64,000 bases of DNA from Pseudomonas putida W15Oct28 (lineage in GTDB: Bacteria; Pseudomonadota; Gammaproteobacteria; Pseudomonadales; Pseudomonadaceae): positions 145,739 through 209,738 of the forward strand of contig NZ_JENB01000006.1 in the NCBI RefSeq assembly GCF_000708715.2, read 5' to 3'. Made by a program: the position numbers and the translations under genes. The notes below the pieces were generated by a model. It saw only the letters and a program-made list of their open reading frames with translations. It searched no databases and was not told where the DNA came from. The first letter of the stretch is position 1. Each line of letters starts with the position of its first letter. Positions 8,540 through 17,583 of the stretch are shown piece by piece.

Positions 8540-9631
8540 ATGTTCAAAACCATCGAGGAACACGTACGCAAGCAGGTCGCCCCCGCCGCCCTGCGCGCCG
8601 AGTTCCGCCAGCACGAATTCGAGTCCATGCGCCCGTTCTGCCTGCTGGTAATCTGCGTCAGCATCCTGATCTGGCTGGTCTTCGACCTGATCGTCAGTTT
8701 CCTCGCAGGCCAGGGCTTCACCTGGCTGTCCTACCTGTTCATCTCGCTGCTCGGCTGCCTGGCCGTCGTGCTGAACTTTACCCGCCGCAGCCATCACTTC
8801 GACGTGCTCAACCTGTTGTTCATTGCCATCATCACCTTGGGCATGCGCCTGCTGATCGAGGGCATCCCGGTCACCCTGCGGCCGGTGTGGCTGGTGCTTG
8901 GGGTTTCCGCGGTACTGTATGCCGTATCGGTGCTGCCGGTGCGGCGCTGGTCGTTTTTCTGCGCCATGGTCATCACCTGGGTGATGCTCAACCCGTTCTA
9001 CCACACCCGCATCGAGCCCGACGCACTCGAAGGGGCCATGCTGATCAGCTACGCCGTGTTCCTCAGCGGCCTGGTCAGCTACAGCTACCTGCAGATCCGC
9101 AAGACCAAGCTGCACAACTTCTACCTGTCCAAGGTGCTGCTGGAGCAGGCCTATGTCGACGCCCTGACCGAAATCCCCAACCGCCGATCGTTCATGGCCC
9201 AGGCCGGCCGCCTGCTGCACATGGCCACACCCGGGCAGTACCTGGCGATGATCGATATCGACAATTTCAAGCGGGTCAATGACCGCTTCGGCCATGACGT
9301 GGGCGATGAAGTGCTCAAGCGCGTGGCCCTGCATATCAAGGCGAGCATGGCCGGCCATGAGTTTGCCCGGCTGGGCGGTGAAGAGTTCGCCATCTTTCTG
9401 CAAGGGGTGGACCAGCAGGGGGCCGAGCAGCAGGTGGCGGCGCTGTGCAAGCGGGTGCGCGAGGACATTGGCGAGCACCCGGTGACCATCAGCATCGGCC
9501 TGGCACGGGTGGACCGGGGTGACAGCCTGACCACGGCGCTGGTCCGCGCCGACCAGGCGTTGTATGAAGCCAAGCACACCGGCAAGGACCGGTTTGTGTT
9601 GTGGTCAAGCCAACTTACAGACCAGAGTTGA
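8540..9631 (+). CDS. Membrane diguanylate cyclase (GGDEF)
   Basis: The protein has 363 residues from the ATG at 8540, which has AGGAG about eight bases upstream; a longer open frame upstream runs through the REP pair and is not convincing. Five or six hydrophobic helices (about 30-200) precede a GGDEF domain whose active site reads LGGEEFA, so it should make c-di-GMP. The RxxD inhibitory site normally five residues before the active site is absent (the sequence there is AGHEFAR), so product inhibition is not expected. It is the last gene of the nfr cluster. By analogy with E. coli DgcJ and NfrB it probably feeds c-di-GMP to the MshEN domain of NfrB. Confidence 0.9.
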   Translation: MFKTIEEHVRKQVAPAALRAEFRQHEFESMRPFCLLVICVSILIWLVFDLIVSFLAGQGFTWLSYLFISLLGCLAVVLNFTRRSHHFDVLNLLFIAIITLGMRLLIEGIPVTLRPVWLVLGVSAVLYAVSVLPVRRWSFFCAMVITWVMLNPFYHTRIEPDALEGAMLISYAVFLSGLVSYSYLQIRKTKLHNFYLSKVLLEQAYVDALTEIPNRRSFMAQAGRLLHMATPGQYLAMIDIDNFKRVNDRFGHDVGDEVLKRVALHIKASMAGHEFARLGGEEFAIFLQGVDQQGAEQQVAALCKRVREDIGEHPVTISIGLARVDRGDSLTTALVRADQALYEAKHTGKDRFVLWSSQLTDQS

Positions 9632-9636
9632 CTGGC

Positions 9637-9734
9637 CCGGCCTCTTCGCGGGCTTGCCCGCTCCCACAGGCCCTACACAGTGCTTGAGATCTGTGCGGTC
9701 CCTGTGGGAGCGGGCGAGCCCGCGAAGAGGCCGG
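9637..9734. repeat. REP inverted pair
   Basis: Two inverted copies of the common P. putida REP (CTCTTCGCGGGCTTGCCCGC, then CTCCCACAG) face each other between convergent genes and may act as a bidirectional transcription stop. Confidence 0.88.
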
Positions 9735-9746
9735 CACAGGCATCCA

Positions 9747-11045
9747 TCACCCCGCAGGCAACCGAATGCGGAACTGCGCCCCACCCAATGCTGACTGTGC
9801 CACCGTCAAGGTGCCGCCCTGCCCCTCGATCGCCCGCCGACTGATCGCCAGCCCCAGGCCAAACCCGCCGGTGTTGCGGTCGCGGCTGCGGTCCAGCCGG
9901 TAGAACGGCTGGAAAATCCGTTCCCGCTCCTCTACCGGTATGCCGATCCCGTCATCCTCCACCGTCAGCAGGCAGGCGCCATCGTCCTCCAGGCGCAAGC
10001 GCAGCAACAGGCTTTCATCGCAATAGCGCATGGCGTTGCGCACCAGGTTCTGCACCGCCCGCGCCGTCAGCCGTGGGTCCAGCACAAACCGGGGCAAATT
10101 GCCCTCGGCCCGCACTTCCCACTCGATACCCCGGCCATCGAGCTCTTCGGCAAAACCGCCGAGTACGCTGTCGACCAGTTCCAGCAACGACACCTCGACC
10201 CGCTCGCGGGCCTGATCGGCGTTGTACAGGCGGCTGTAAGACAGCAGTTCCAGCACCAGCTCATCCAGCTCGCGCACATGCCCCACCAGTTCCAGCAGGC
10301 GCTTGCGGCTGGCCGGCGGCACTTCGTCGAACAACAGCACCAGGCCGAAGTCCAGGCGGGTCAGCGGTGTGCGCAGCTCATGGGACACCGCATTGAGCAG
10401 CTCGCGCTGCTGGTTGACGTGACGTTCCAGGTCACTGGCCATGGTGTCGAACACCCCGGCCAACTCACCGATGTTGGAATGCGGCGAAATGTGCGTGCGC
10501 TCGGCCATCTGCCCCTGGCCCAGGCGCCGGGCGGTTTCCTTCAGCCGCTCCAGGTCGCGCCAGTGCGGCCACACCCATAACAGCAAGCACCCGAGCATGG
10601 CCGCACCGATCAGCACGGTCACGCCCCACGACAGCACATTGATGTCCAGTGGGTCTGGCGGTGCGTGCAGGCGCACCAGCCACTCCTTGTCCAGCGGTGC
10701 CAGCACCGTTTCGTAGTAGCCCCACTCGGCAATTCGCACGGCGTACTGGCCGTGCTCCAGGCGCGCCTGCTCATCTGCGCTGAGTTCGGCCTGGTCCATG
10801 CGCAGCAGCTTCACTTCCAGCGGGGCGAACGCACTGGCCAGGTCTTGCTCCACGGCTGGCCACTGCTCGCGCGGGGCCTGGTGGAACTGGCGCACGATCA
10901 ACGACTGCACGCCTTTGGCCTGGTCCAGGTTGTAGGCCATGAAGCGTTCCTGGAACAGGCCGACGATGGTGTCGGGAATGAACAGCAGGGCACCGGCGTA
11001 AGCGACGATGATCACCAGGTACAACCGCACCAGGATCTTGAGCAT
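9747..11045 (-). CDS. Sensor histidine kinase (RstB-like)
   Basis: The 432-residue inner-membrane kinase has a transmembrane helix at the N-terminus and another near residue 140, bracketing a periplasmic sensor. A HAMP linker follows, then a HisKA domain with the phospho-acceptor histidine in AVSHELRTPLTRLD. The ATPase domain shows NLVRNAMRY (N box), DDGIGIP (G1) and GFGLGLAI (G2). It starts 6 bases after the response regulator stop, so the pair is co-transcribed. The signal is unknown. It is divergent from an RND pump, which is the obvious regulatory candidate. Confidence 0.92.
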   Translation of the reverse strand: MLKILVRLYLVIIVAYAGALLFIPDTIVGLFQERFMAYNLDQAKGVQSLIVRQFHQAPREQWPAVEQDLASAFAPLEVKLLRMDQAELSADEQARLEHGQYAVRIAEWGYYETVLAPLDKEWLVRLHAPPDPLDINVLSWGVTVLIGAAMLGCLLLWVWPHWRDLERLKETARRLGQGQMAERTHISPHSNIGELAGVFDTMASDLERHVNQQRELLNAVSHELRTPLTRLDFGLVLLFDEVPPASRKRLLELVGHVRELDELVLELLSYSRLYNADQARERVEVSLLELVDSVLGGFAEELDGRGIEWEVRAEGNLPRFVLDPRLTARAVQNLVRNAMRYCDESLLLRLRLEDDGACLLTVEDDGIGIPVEERERIFQPFYRLDRSRDRNTGGFGLGLAISRRAIEGQGGTLTVAQSALGGAQFRIRLPAG

Positions 11046-11051
11046 GGCCGG

Positions 11052-11753
11052 TCAGCACTCCCACTCGACGCGGCTGAACAGGTAGCCTTTGCCCCACACG
11101 GTCTTGATCTTGCGCGCTTCGCCGGCGTTATCGTCGAACTTGCGCCGCAGCTTGGAGATGGCCACGTCCACCGAACGGTCGGTACCGTTGAACTCGATGC
11201 CGCGCAGCTGCTGCAAAATGCGGTCGCGGTTCAGCACTTCGCCGGCATTGCGCGCCAGTACCACCAGCAGGTTGTACTCGCCGCTGGACAGCTCCACCTC
11301 TTCGCCGCGCCAGCTGACCGTGCGCTCGGCCAGGTCGATGCGCAGGCCTCCGATCAGGATCAGGTCGTTATCCAGCCGCGGCTCGTTGACGCTGCTGCGG
11401 CGCAGCAGGGTACGCACACGGGCCAGCAACACGCGGGGCTCGCAGGGCTTGGTCACGTAGTCGTCGGCGCCCATTTCCAGGCCCAATACCTGGTCATGGC
11501 TGTCGTCGCGGGCGGTCAGCATCAGGATCGGCAGGGTTTGCGACTCCTGGCGCAGCAGGCGGCACAGTTGCAGGCCATCGATACCCGGCAGCATCAGGTC
11601 GAGGATAACCAGGTCAGGTTTTTGCCGGCGATATTCGTCCAGCACATGATCGCCCCGGGCGATCACCTGGACATGGAAGTCGTTGCGTTGCAGGTAGCTG
11701 GCGATCAGCTCGGACAGGGCGCTGTCGTCTTCGACCAGGAAAATATTCGGCAT
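11052..11753 (-). CDS. OmpR-family response regulator (RstA-like)
   Basis: The 233-residue regulator has an N-terminal receiver domain, with the phospho-acceptor aspartate in LVILDLMLPG and the conserved lysine in VTKPCEP. The C-terminal winged helix (about 130-230) contains RSVDVAISKLRRKF and the KTVWGKGYLF wing typical of OmpR/PhoB regulators. It is upstream of and paired with the histidine kinase at 9747-11045. The cytoplasmic protein probably controls the divergent RND efflux genes or its own operon. Confidence 0.93.
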   Translation of the reverse strand: MPNIFLVEDDSALSELIASYLQRNDFHVQVIARGDHVLDEYRRQKPDLVILDLMLPGIDGLQLCRLLRQESQTLPILMLTARDDSHDQVLGLEMGADDYVTKPCEPRVLLARVRTLLRRSSVNEPRLDNDLILIGGLRIDLAERTVSWRGEEVELSSGEYNLLVVLARNAGEVLNRDRILQQLRGIEFNGTDRSVDVAISKLRRKFDDNAGEARKIKTVWGKGYLFSRVEWEC

Positions 11754-11788
11754 AGGTGCTTGGGATCTAGGTTGTGGTAGACCTCACT

Positions 11789-11882
11789 GGCCTCTTCGCG
11801 GGCTTGCCCGCTCCCACAGGGGCCGCACAGAATCTGAAACCTGCGCAATACCTGTGGGAGCGGGCAAGCCCGCGAAGAGGCC
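11789..11882. repeat. REP inverted pair
   Basis: Two inverted REP copies lie between the divergent response regulator and RND operons. Confidence 0.88.
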
Positions 11883-11932
11883 AGCACAGGCATACGCAGA
11901 ATATAGAACCCAGCCGCACGAAAGGATTGTTC

Positions 11933-11950
11933 TTCACACTTTTTCACACT
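11933..11950 (+). promoter_or_regulatory. TTCACACT direct repeat upstream of RND operon
   Basis: TTCACACT occurs twice with a 10-bp period (11933-11940, 11943-11950), about 75 bases before the RND adaptor start. Tandem half-sites with one-turn spacing are what OmpR-family regulators bind, so this is a candidate target of the adjacent RstA-like regulator. The evidence is only the sequence pattern. Confidence 0.4.
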
Positions 11951-12024
11951 CGCCCTACAGGTATTAACAGCCGCACGGCCAACGGCTGCCGTACCATAGG
12001 TGCGGTCATCATCGGAAGATCCGT

Positions 12025-13200
12025 ATGCCTACTACCCTCCCCCCTCGCCTGCGCCCATTGGCGCTCATGGCGTTTCTTAGCCTGTCCCTGGCCGGCTGTG
12101 GCGACAGCGGCGAGCAAGACGAAAAAGCGCCTACCCCGCAAGTGCGGGTAGAAACCCTGCAACTGCAGCCACTGGCCATCAGCAGCGAACTCAGCGGCCG
12201 CATCCTGGCGCCGCGCACCGCCGAAGTGCGGGCGCGCGTCGCGGGCGTGGTGCTCAAGCGGGTGTACCGCGAAGGCAGTGACGTCAAACAGGGCGATGTG
12301 CTGTTCCTGATCGACCCGGCGCCGTTCAAGGCCGACCATGACAGCGCCCGCGCCACCCTGGCCAAGGCCGAGGCCACCTTGTACCAGGCGCGCTTGCAGG
12401 AGCAGCGCTACCGCGAACTGGTCGACGACAAGGCTGTCAGCCGCCAGGAATACGACAACGCCAAGGCCAGCTTCCTGCAGGCCGACGCCGAAGTGGCCGC
12501 CGCCAAGGCTGCCCTGGAACGCACCCGCCTGAACCTCGGCTACGCCACCGTGACGGCGCCGATTTCCGGCCGTATCGGCCGTGCCCTGGTTACCGAAGGC
12601 GCACTGGTCGGCCAGAACGAGACCACGCCGCTGGCGACCATCCAGCAGCTGGACCCGATCCACGCCGACGTTACCCAGTCTACCCGCGAGCTCAACGCCC
12701 TGCGCCGCGCCTTGCGCGCAGGCGAATTGCAGCAGGTGGGCGACGGCCAGGCCCGCGCCACGCTGATCCAGGACGACGGCAGCGCCTACCCGCTGCCAGG
12801 CAAGCTGCTGTTCTCCGACATCAGTGTCGACCCCACCACCAACCAGATCACCCTGCGCAGCGAGTTCCCCAACCCGGACCTCGACCTGCTGCCCGGCAGC
12901 TACGTGCGCGTACGCCTGGAGCAAGCCGTGCAACCCAAAGGCCTGAGCGTGCCGCAGCGCGCCATCCTGCGCGACAGTGCCGGCGTGCCCAAGGTACTGG
13001 TGGTCGACCAGCAGGCCCGAGTCAGCGACCGCCAGGTGGTACTGGGCAGCGCCCAGGGCGACCGCTGGGTGGTCAGCGAAGGCCTGGCCCCCGGCGAGCA
13101 GGTAGTGGTCGAGGGGCTGCAACACGTCAAGGCCGGTGACCAGGTGCAGGTCGACAACGCATCCGGGGCGCCGCCCATCGCACAGCACACCGGCCAGTGA
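12025..13200 (+). CDS. RND efflux periplasmic adaptor (lipoprotein)
   Basis: The 391-residue membrane fusion protein starts with a lipoprotein signal (lipobox LAGC, about residue 30). A lipoyl/barrel-sandwich half follows (VRARVAGVVLKRVYREGSDVK), then a coiled-coil hairpin (about 95-170), the second lipoyl half (TVTAPISGRIGR) and the beta-barrel and membrane-proximal domains. It resembles AcrA/MexA adaptors. The RND pump gene follows after 11 bases. No outer-membrane channel gene is present, so the pump probably borrows a TolC/OprM-type channel. Substrate unknown. Confidence 0.93.
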   Translation: MPTTLPPRLRPLALMAFLSLSLAGCGDSGEQDEKAPTPQVRVETLQLQPLAISSELSGRILAPRTAEVRARVAGVVLKRVYREGSDVKQGDVLFLIDPAPFKADHDSARATLAKAEATLYQARLQEQRYRELVDDKAVSRQEYDNAKASFLQADAEVAAAKAALERTRLNLGYATVTAPISGRIGRALVTEGALVGQNETTPLATIQQLDPIHADVTQSTRELNALRRALRAGELQQVGDGQARATLIQDDGSAYPLPGKLLFSDISVDPTTNQITLRSEFPNPDLDLLPGSYVRVRLEQAVQPKGLSVPQRAILRDSAGVPKVLVVDQQARVSDRQVVLGSAQGDRWVVSEGLAPGEQVVVEGLQHVKAGDQVQVDNASGAPPIAQHTGQ

Positions 13201-13211
13201 GGGCCTGATTC

Positions 13212-16200
13212 ATGCCGCAATTCTTCATCGACCGCCCGGTGTTCGCCTGGGTGGTCGCGCTGTTCATCCTGCTGGCCGGTGCGTTGGCCATCCCGCAACT
13301 GCCGGTGGCCCAGTACCCCAACGTGGCACCACCGCAGGTAGAAATCTACGCCGTGTACCCGGGCGCCTCGGCGGCGACCATGGACGAAAGCGTGGTGAGC
13401 CTGATCGAGCAGGAACTCAACGGCGCCGACAACCTGCTGTACTTCGAGTCGCAGAGCAGCCTGGGCAGCGCCACCATCACCGCCACCTTCGCTCCGGGCA
13501 CCAACCCGGACCTGGCCCAGGTCGACGTGCAGAACCGCCTGAAGGTGGTGGAGTCGCGCCTGCCGCGCCCGGTCACCCAGCAGGGCCTGCAAGTGGAAAA
13601 GGTGTCCACCGGCTTCCTGCTGCTGGGCACACTCACCTCTGAAGACGGCAAGCTCGACGAAACCGCACTGTCGGACATCCTCGCGCGCAACGTGATGAAC
13701 GAAATCCGCCGCCTCAAGGGCGTCGGCAAGGCCCAGCTGTACGGCTCGGAGCGCGCCATGCGCATCTGGATCGACCCGAGCAAGCTGATCGGCTTCAACC
13801 TCACGCCCAACGACGTGGCCGAAGCCATTGCGGCGCAGAACGCCCAGGTCGCCCCTGGCAGCATCGGCGACCTGCCCAGCCGCGACACCCAGGAAATCAC
13901 CGCCAACGTGGTGGTCAAGGGCCAGTTGAGCACCCCCGAGGAATTCGCCGCCATTGTGCTGCGCGCCAACCTGGATGGCTCCACGGTCACCGTCGGTGAT
14001 GTCGCCCGGGTCGAGATCGGCGCCCAGGAATACCAGTACGGCACGCGCCTGAATGGCAAACCGGCCACCGCGTTCAGCGTGCAGCTGTCGCCGGGTGCCA
14101 ACGCCATGGAAACCGCCACCCTGGTGCGGGCAAAAATGCAGGACTTGGCGCGTTACTTCCCGGAAGGTGTCAAGTACGACATCCCTTACGACACCTCGCC
14201 GTTCGTCAAGGTGTCGATCGAGCAGGTCATCACCACCCTGTTCGAAGCCATGTTGCTGGTGTTCGCGGTGATGTTCCTGTTCCTGCAGAACCTGCGCTAT
14301 ACCCTGATCCCCACCCTGGTGGTGCCGGTGGCGCTGATGGGCACCTTCGCCGTCATGCTGGCCTTGGGCTTCTCGGTCAACGTGCTGACCCTGTTCGGCA
14401 TGGTGCTGGCCATCGGCATCCTGGTCGACGATGCCATCGTGGTGGTGGAAAACGTCGAGCGCATCATGGCCGAGGAAGGCCTGCCGCCCAAAGAAGCAAC
14501 GCGCAAAGCCATGGGCCAGATCAGCGGTGCCATCGTCGGCATCACCCTGGTGCTGGTGGCGGTGTTCCTGCCCATGGCCTTCATGCAAGGCTCGGTGGGG
14601 GTGATCTACCAGCAGTTCTCGCTGTCGATGGCGGTGTCGATCCTGTTCTCGGCATTCCTGGCCCTCAGCCTCACCCCGGCGCTTTGCGCCACGTTGCTGA
14701 AACCGGTGGCCAAGGGCGAGCACCATGAGCGCAAAGGCTTCTTCGGCTGGTTCAACCGGCGCTTCGAAAGCATGAGCAACGGCTATCAGCGCTGGGTGGT
14801 GCAGGCGCTCAAGCGCAGCGGCCGCTACCTGCTGGTGTACGCGGTGCTGCTGGCGGTGCTGGGCTATGGCTTCAGCCAGTTGCCCACGGCATTCTTGCCC
14901 ACCGAAGACCAGGGCTACACCATCACCGACACCCAGCTGCCGCCGGGGGCCAGCCGCATGCGCACCGAGCAGGTCGCCGCGCAAATCGAGGCACACAACG
15001 CTGAAGAGCCCGGCGTGGGCAACACCACCGTGATCCTCGGCTTCAGCTTCTCTGGTAGCGGGCAAAACGCGGCGCTGACCTTCACCACCCTCAAGGACTG
15101 GTCCGAGCGCGGTGCCGACGACAGCGCCCAATCGATTGCCGACCGCGCCAGCGCGGCGTTCTCGCAGCTCAAGGACGCCGTGGCGTTTTCGGTGCTGCCA
15201 CCGCCTATCGACGGCCTGGGCGAGTCGACCGGCTTCGAGTTCCGCCTGCAGGACCGTGGCGGCATGGGCCACGCCGAGCTGATGGCCGCCCGCGACACGC
15301 TGCTGGCCAGCGCCGGCAAAAGCAAGGTGCTGACCAACGTGCGCGAAGCCTCGCTGGCCGAAAGCCCGCAGGTGCAACTGGAGATCGACCGCCGCCAGGC
15401 CAATGCCCTGGGCGTGTCGTTTGCCGACATCGGCTCGGTACTGGACGTGGCGGTGGGCTCCAGCTACGTCAACGACTTCCCCAACCAGGGCCGCATGCAG
15501 CGGGTGGTGGTGCAGGCCGAAGGCGACCAGCGCAGCCAGGTCGAAGACCTGCTGAAAATCCACGTGCGCAACAACAGCGGCAAGATGGTGCCACTGGGCG
15601 CATTCGTGCAAGCCAAGTGGGTCAGTGGCCCGGTGCAGTTGACCCGCTACAACGGTTACCCGGCGGTGTCGATTTCCGGTGAGCCGGCAGCCGGCCACAG
15701 TTCGGGCGAAGCCATGGCCGAAATCGAACGCCTGGTGGCTCAGCTGCCGCCCGGCGCCGGCCTGGAGTGGACCGGCCTCTCGCTGCAGGAGCGCTTGTCC
15801 GGCAGCCAGGCACCGATGCTGATGGCATTGTCGTTGCTGATCGTGTTCCTGTGCCTGGCAGCGCTGTACGAGAGCTGGTCGATCCCGACCGCCGTGTTGC
15901 TGGTGGTGCCGCTCGGTATGCTCGGTGCGGTACTGGCCGTGACCCTGCGCGGTATGCCCAACGACGTGTTCTTCAAGGTTGGCCTGATTACCCTGATCGG
16001 CCTGTCGGCAAAGAACGCCATCCTGATCATCGAGTTCGCCAAACACCTGGTCGACCAGGGGGTGGACGCCGCAGACGCCGCCGTGCAGGCCGCCCGCCTG
16101 CGCCTGCGGCCGATCGTGATGACGTCGCTGGCGTTCATCCTCGGCGTTGTCCCTCTGGCCATCGCCAGCGGCGCCAGCTCGGCCAGCCAGCAGGCCATCG

Positions 16201-16343
16201 GCACCGGGGTGATCGGCGGCATGCTCAGCGCCACGTTGGCGGTGGTGTTTGTGCCGGTGTTCTTCGTGGTGGTGATGCGCCTCGCGGGCAAGGGCAAGGA
16301 CAAAGTCGAATCCGCAAGTGAGTCTCTGCCCAGCGGGCATTGA
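13212..16343 (+). CDS. HAE1-type RND multidrug efflux transporter
   Basis: The 1043-residue proton-driven inner-membrane pump has the AcrB/MexB layout: twelve helices and two large periplasmic loops. The proton-relay acidic pair is visible in helix 4 (GILVDDAIVVVEN), the FFIDRPVFAWV start is canonical, and the second half carries GLITLIGLSAKNAILIIEFA with the conserved lysine. It forms a two-gene operon with the adaptor and is followed by a clear terminator. It should export hydrophobic or amphiphilic drugs or metabolites; which ones cannot be read from sequence. Confidence 0.94.
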   Translation: MPQFFIDRPVFAWVVALFILLAGALAIPQLPVAQYPNVAPPQVEIYAVYPGASAATMDESVVSLIEQELNGADNLLYFESQSSLGSATITATFAPGTNPDLAQVDVQNRLKVVESRLPRPVTQQGLQVEKVSTGFLLLGTLTSEDGKLDETALSDILARNVMNEIRRLKGVGKAQLYGSERAMRIWIDPSKLIGFNLTPNDVAEAIAAQNAQVAPGSIGDLPSRDTQEITANVVVKGQLSTPEEFAAIVLRANLDGSTVTVGDVARVEIGAQEYQYGTRLNGKPATAFSVQLSPGANAMETATLVRAKMQDLARYFPEGVKYDIPYDTSPFVKVSIEQVITTLFEAMLLVFAVMFLFLQNLRYTLIPTLVVPVALMGTFAVMLALGFSVNVLTLFGMVLAIGILVDDAIVVVENVERIMAEEGLPPKEATRKAMGQISGAIVGITLVLVAVFLPMAFMQGSVGVIYQQFSLSMAVSILFSAFLALSLTPALCATLLKPVAKGEHHERKGFFGWFNRRFESMSNGYQRWVVQALKRSGRYLLVYAVLLAVLGYGFSQLPTAFLPTEDQGYTITDTQLPPGASRMRTEQVAAQIEAHNAEEPGVGNTTVILGFSFSGSGQNAALTFTTLKDWSERGADDSAQSIADRASAAFSQLKDAVAFSVLPPPIDGLGESTGFEFRLQDRGGMGHAELMAARDTLLASAGKSKVLTNVREASLAESPQVQLEIDRRQANALGVSFADIGSVLDVAVGSSYVNDFPNQGRMQRVVVQAEGDQRSQVEDLLKIHVRNNSGKMVPLGAFVQAKWVSGPVQLTRYNGYPAVSISGEPAAGHSSGEAMAEIERLVAQLPPGAGLEWTGLSLQERLSGSQAPMLMALSLLIVFLCLAALYESWSIPTAVLLVVPLGMLGAVLAVTLRGMPNDVFFKVGLITLIGLSAKNAILIIEFAKHLVDQGVDAADAAVQAARLRLRPIVMTSLAFILGVVPLAIASGASSASQQAIGTGVIGGMLSATLAVVFVPVFFVVVMRLAGKGKDKVESASESLPSGH

Positions 16344-16354
16344 ATGGCATGAGC

Positions 16355-16374
16355 AAGGGGGCCTCGGCCCCCTT
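16355..16374 (+). terminator. Terminator after RND operon
   Basis: AAGGGGGCC, TC, GGCCCCCTT forms a strong hairpin followed by a short T run, 11 bases after the RND stop. Confidence 0.85.
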
Positions 16375-16409
16375 TCCGGTCACTTGCGTGGCTAGGCCTT
16401 CTGGCCGGG

Positions 16410-16691
16410 TTACTCGCTGAAATTGACGTTCTCTCTCAAATTTTTGCCGGGGACGAACTTGGCTTTAGTCGCTGCAGCAATCTGCAACTTTTCGCCAGTT
16501 TGCGGATTTCGCCCGATCCGCGCTTCTCTTTCCTCGGTTTTGAAGGTCCCAAAGCCCACCAGGGCGACCTCCTTGCGCTCACTGAGTGATGCCTTGATTG
16601 CATCGATAAACGCGTCAACCACTTTCTGTGCGGTTGCCTTGTTCAAGTCCGCGCGTTGCGCCACATCAGCTACCAGTTCCGATTTGTTCAA
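16410..16691 (-). CDS. hupN: HU-family nucleoid protein (HupN-like)
   Basis: The 93-residue HU-type DNA-binding protein starts with a TTG at 16691, which gives the family-standard NKSELV N-terminus and has GAGGAGAGG just upstream; the earlier ATG in frame adds 11 unlikely residues. The HU signature GFGTFKTEEREARIGRNPQTG (about residues 45-65) is intact. The minor-groove arm follows, and the chain ends about where HU normally ends. P. putida has several HU genes. The position next to mobA and the sequence suggest the HupN form, which is a moderate-confidence assignment. Confidence 0.88.
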   Translation of the reverse strand: MNKSELVADVAQRADLNKATAQKVVDAFIDAIKASLSERKEVALVGFGTFKTEEREARIGRNPQTGEKLQIAAATKAKFVPGKNLRENVNFSE

Positions 16692-16878
16692 GAGACCTCT
16701 CCTCTTTATCGTCCTCGGCATCATCGCGATACCAGGTGTGCACGCTTATTTAAGGGAAGGGTCGCGACCGGCACAACTGGCAAAAATGTCAGGTCTGGGC
16801 ACATCGGGCCAAGGCCTTCTGGACAACTGTTACAGGCCGTGGGAGGGTTGCCATCTGCCATAGCCTGGAGTTGAAATC

Positions 16879-17454
16879 ATGCCCAAATCCTTGCCTGCCA
16901 ACTCAGCCCTGATTCTCGCCGGGGGCCGCGGACAGCGCATGGGCGGCCGTGACAAGGGCCTTATCTGCTGGAAAGGCGAGCCACTGATTGCGCACATTCA
17001 TCGTGTAGTGCGGCCGCTAAGCGATGACCTGGTGATTTCCTGCAACCGTAACCAGGAGGCTTACCGTGCGTACGCAGACCAGCTGGTGGGCGATGCCGAG
17101 GCAGACTTTCCCGGGCCGTTGGCGGGGGTGATTGCCGGGCTCAGGGTGGCACGGCATGAGTGGGTGGTGGTGCTGGCTTGCGATGCACCACGGGTTGACC
17201 GCGATTTGATCGAGGGCCTGCTGCGGCTGGCGGTGGCCAGTGACAGTGCGGCAATGGTGCGTCAGGGTGGGTATTGGCAGCCGATGTTCAGCGTGCTGCC
17301 ACGGCGGTTACTGCCAATGCTGGAGCAGGCCTGGGCGGCGGGCGAGCGGAGCTTGCAGAAGGCCTTGCTGCAAGAGGCGGTGCAGGGGCTGGAGTGTGCC
17401 GATGATGATCACCGGTTGAGCAACTTCAACAGCCCGGAGTTGCTGCAAGGCTAA
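16879..17454 (+). CDS. mobA: Molybdenum cofactor guanylyltransferase
   Basis: This cytoplasmic enzyme transfers GMP from GTP to molybdopterin to make the bis-MGD cofactor. The 191-residue product has the nucleotide-binding signature LAGGRGQRMGGRDKGL at residues 14-29. Further conserved stretches are GPLAGVIAGL and the metal-binding LACDAPRV. The length is normal for MobA. It stands alone, divergent from the HU gene and bounded downstream by REP elements. Confidence 0.95.
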   Translation: MPKSLPANSALILAGGRGQRMGGRDKGLICWKGEPLIAHIHRVVRPLSDDLVISCNRNQEAYRAYADQLVGDAEADFPGPLAGVIAGLRVARHEWVVVLACDAPRVDRDLIEGLLRLAVASDSAAMVRQGGYWQPMFSVLPRRLLPMLEQAWAAGERSLQKALLQEAVQGLECADDDHRLSNFNSPELLQG

Positions 17455-17474
17455 GATCCTCTGCTGCCTGTGCC

Positions 17475-17568
17475 GGCCTCTTCGCGGGTAAACCCGCTCC
17501 CACAGGTTCTCCACTGCCCTTCAGACCTTTGATGCCCTTGTGGGAGCGGGTTTACCCGCGAAGAGGCC
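17475..17568. repeat. REP inverted pair
   Basis: An inverted REP pair lies between the convergent mobA and acyl-CoA ligase genes. Confidence 0.88.
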
Positions 17569-17583
17569 ATTACAGGCAATGCA

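Noticed and set aside
8345..8540. Upstream extension of the GGDEF gene through the REP pair
   Set aside because: The extension overlaps the DUF4434 gene and REP DNA; the ATG at 8540 has a good ribosome site and a proper N-terminus.
12900..16340. Minus-strand frame of about 1150 codons opposite the RND pump
   Set aside because: Antisense shadow of the RND genes; His/Gln-rich composition and no motifs.
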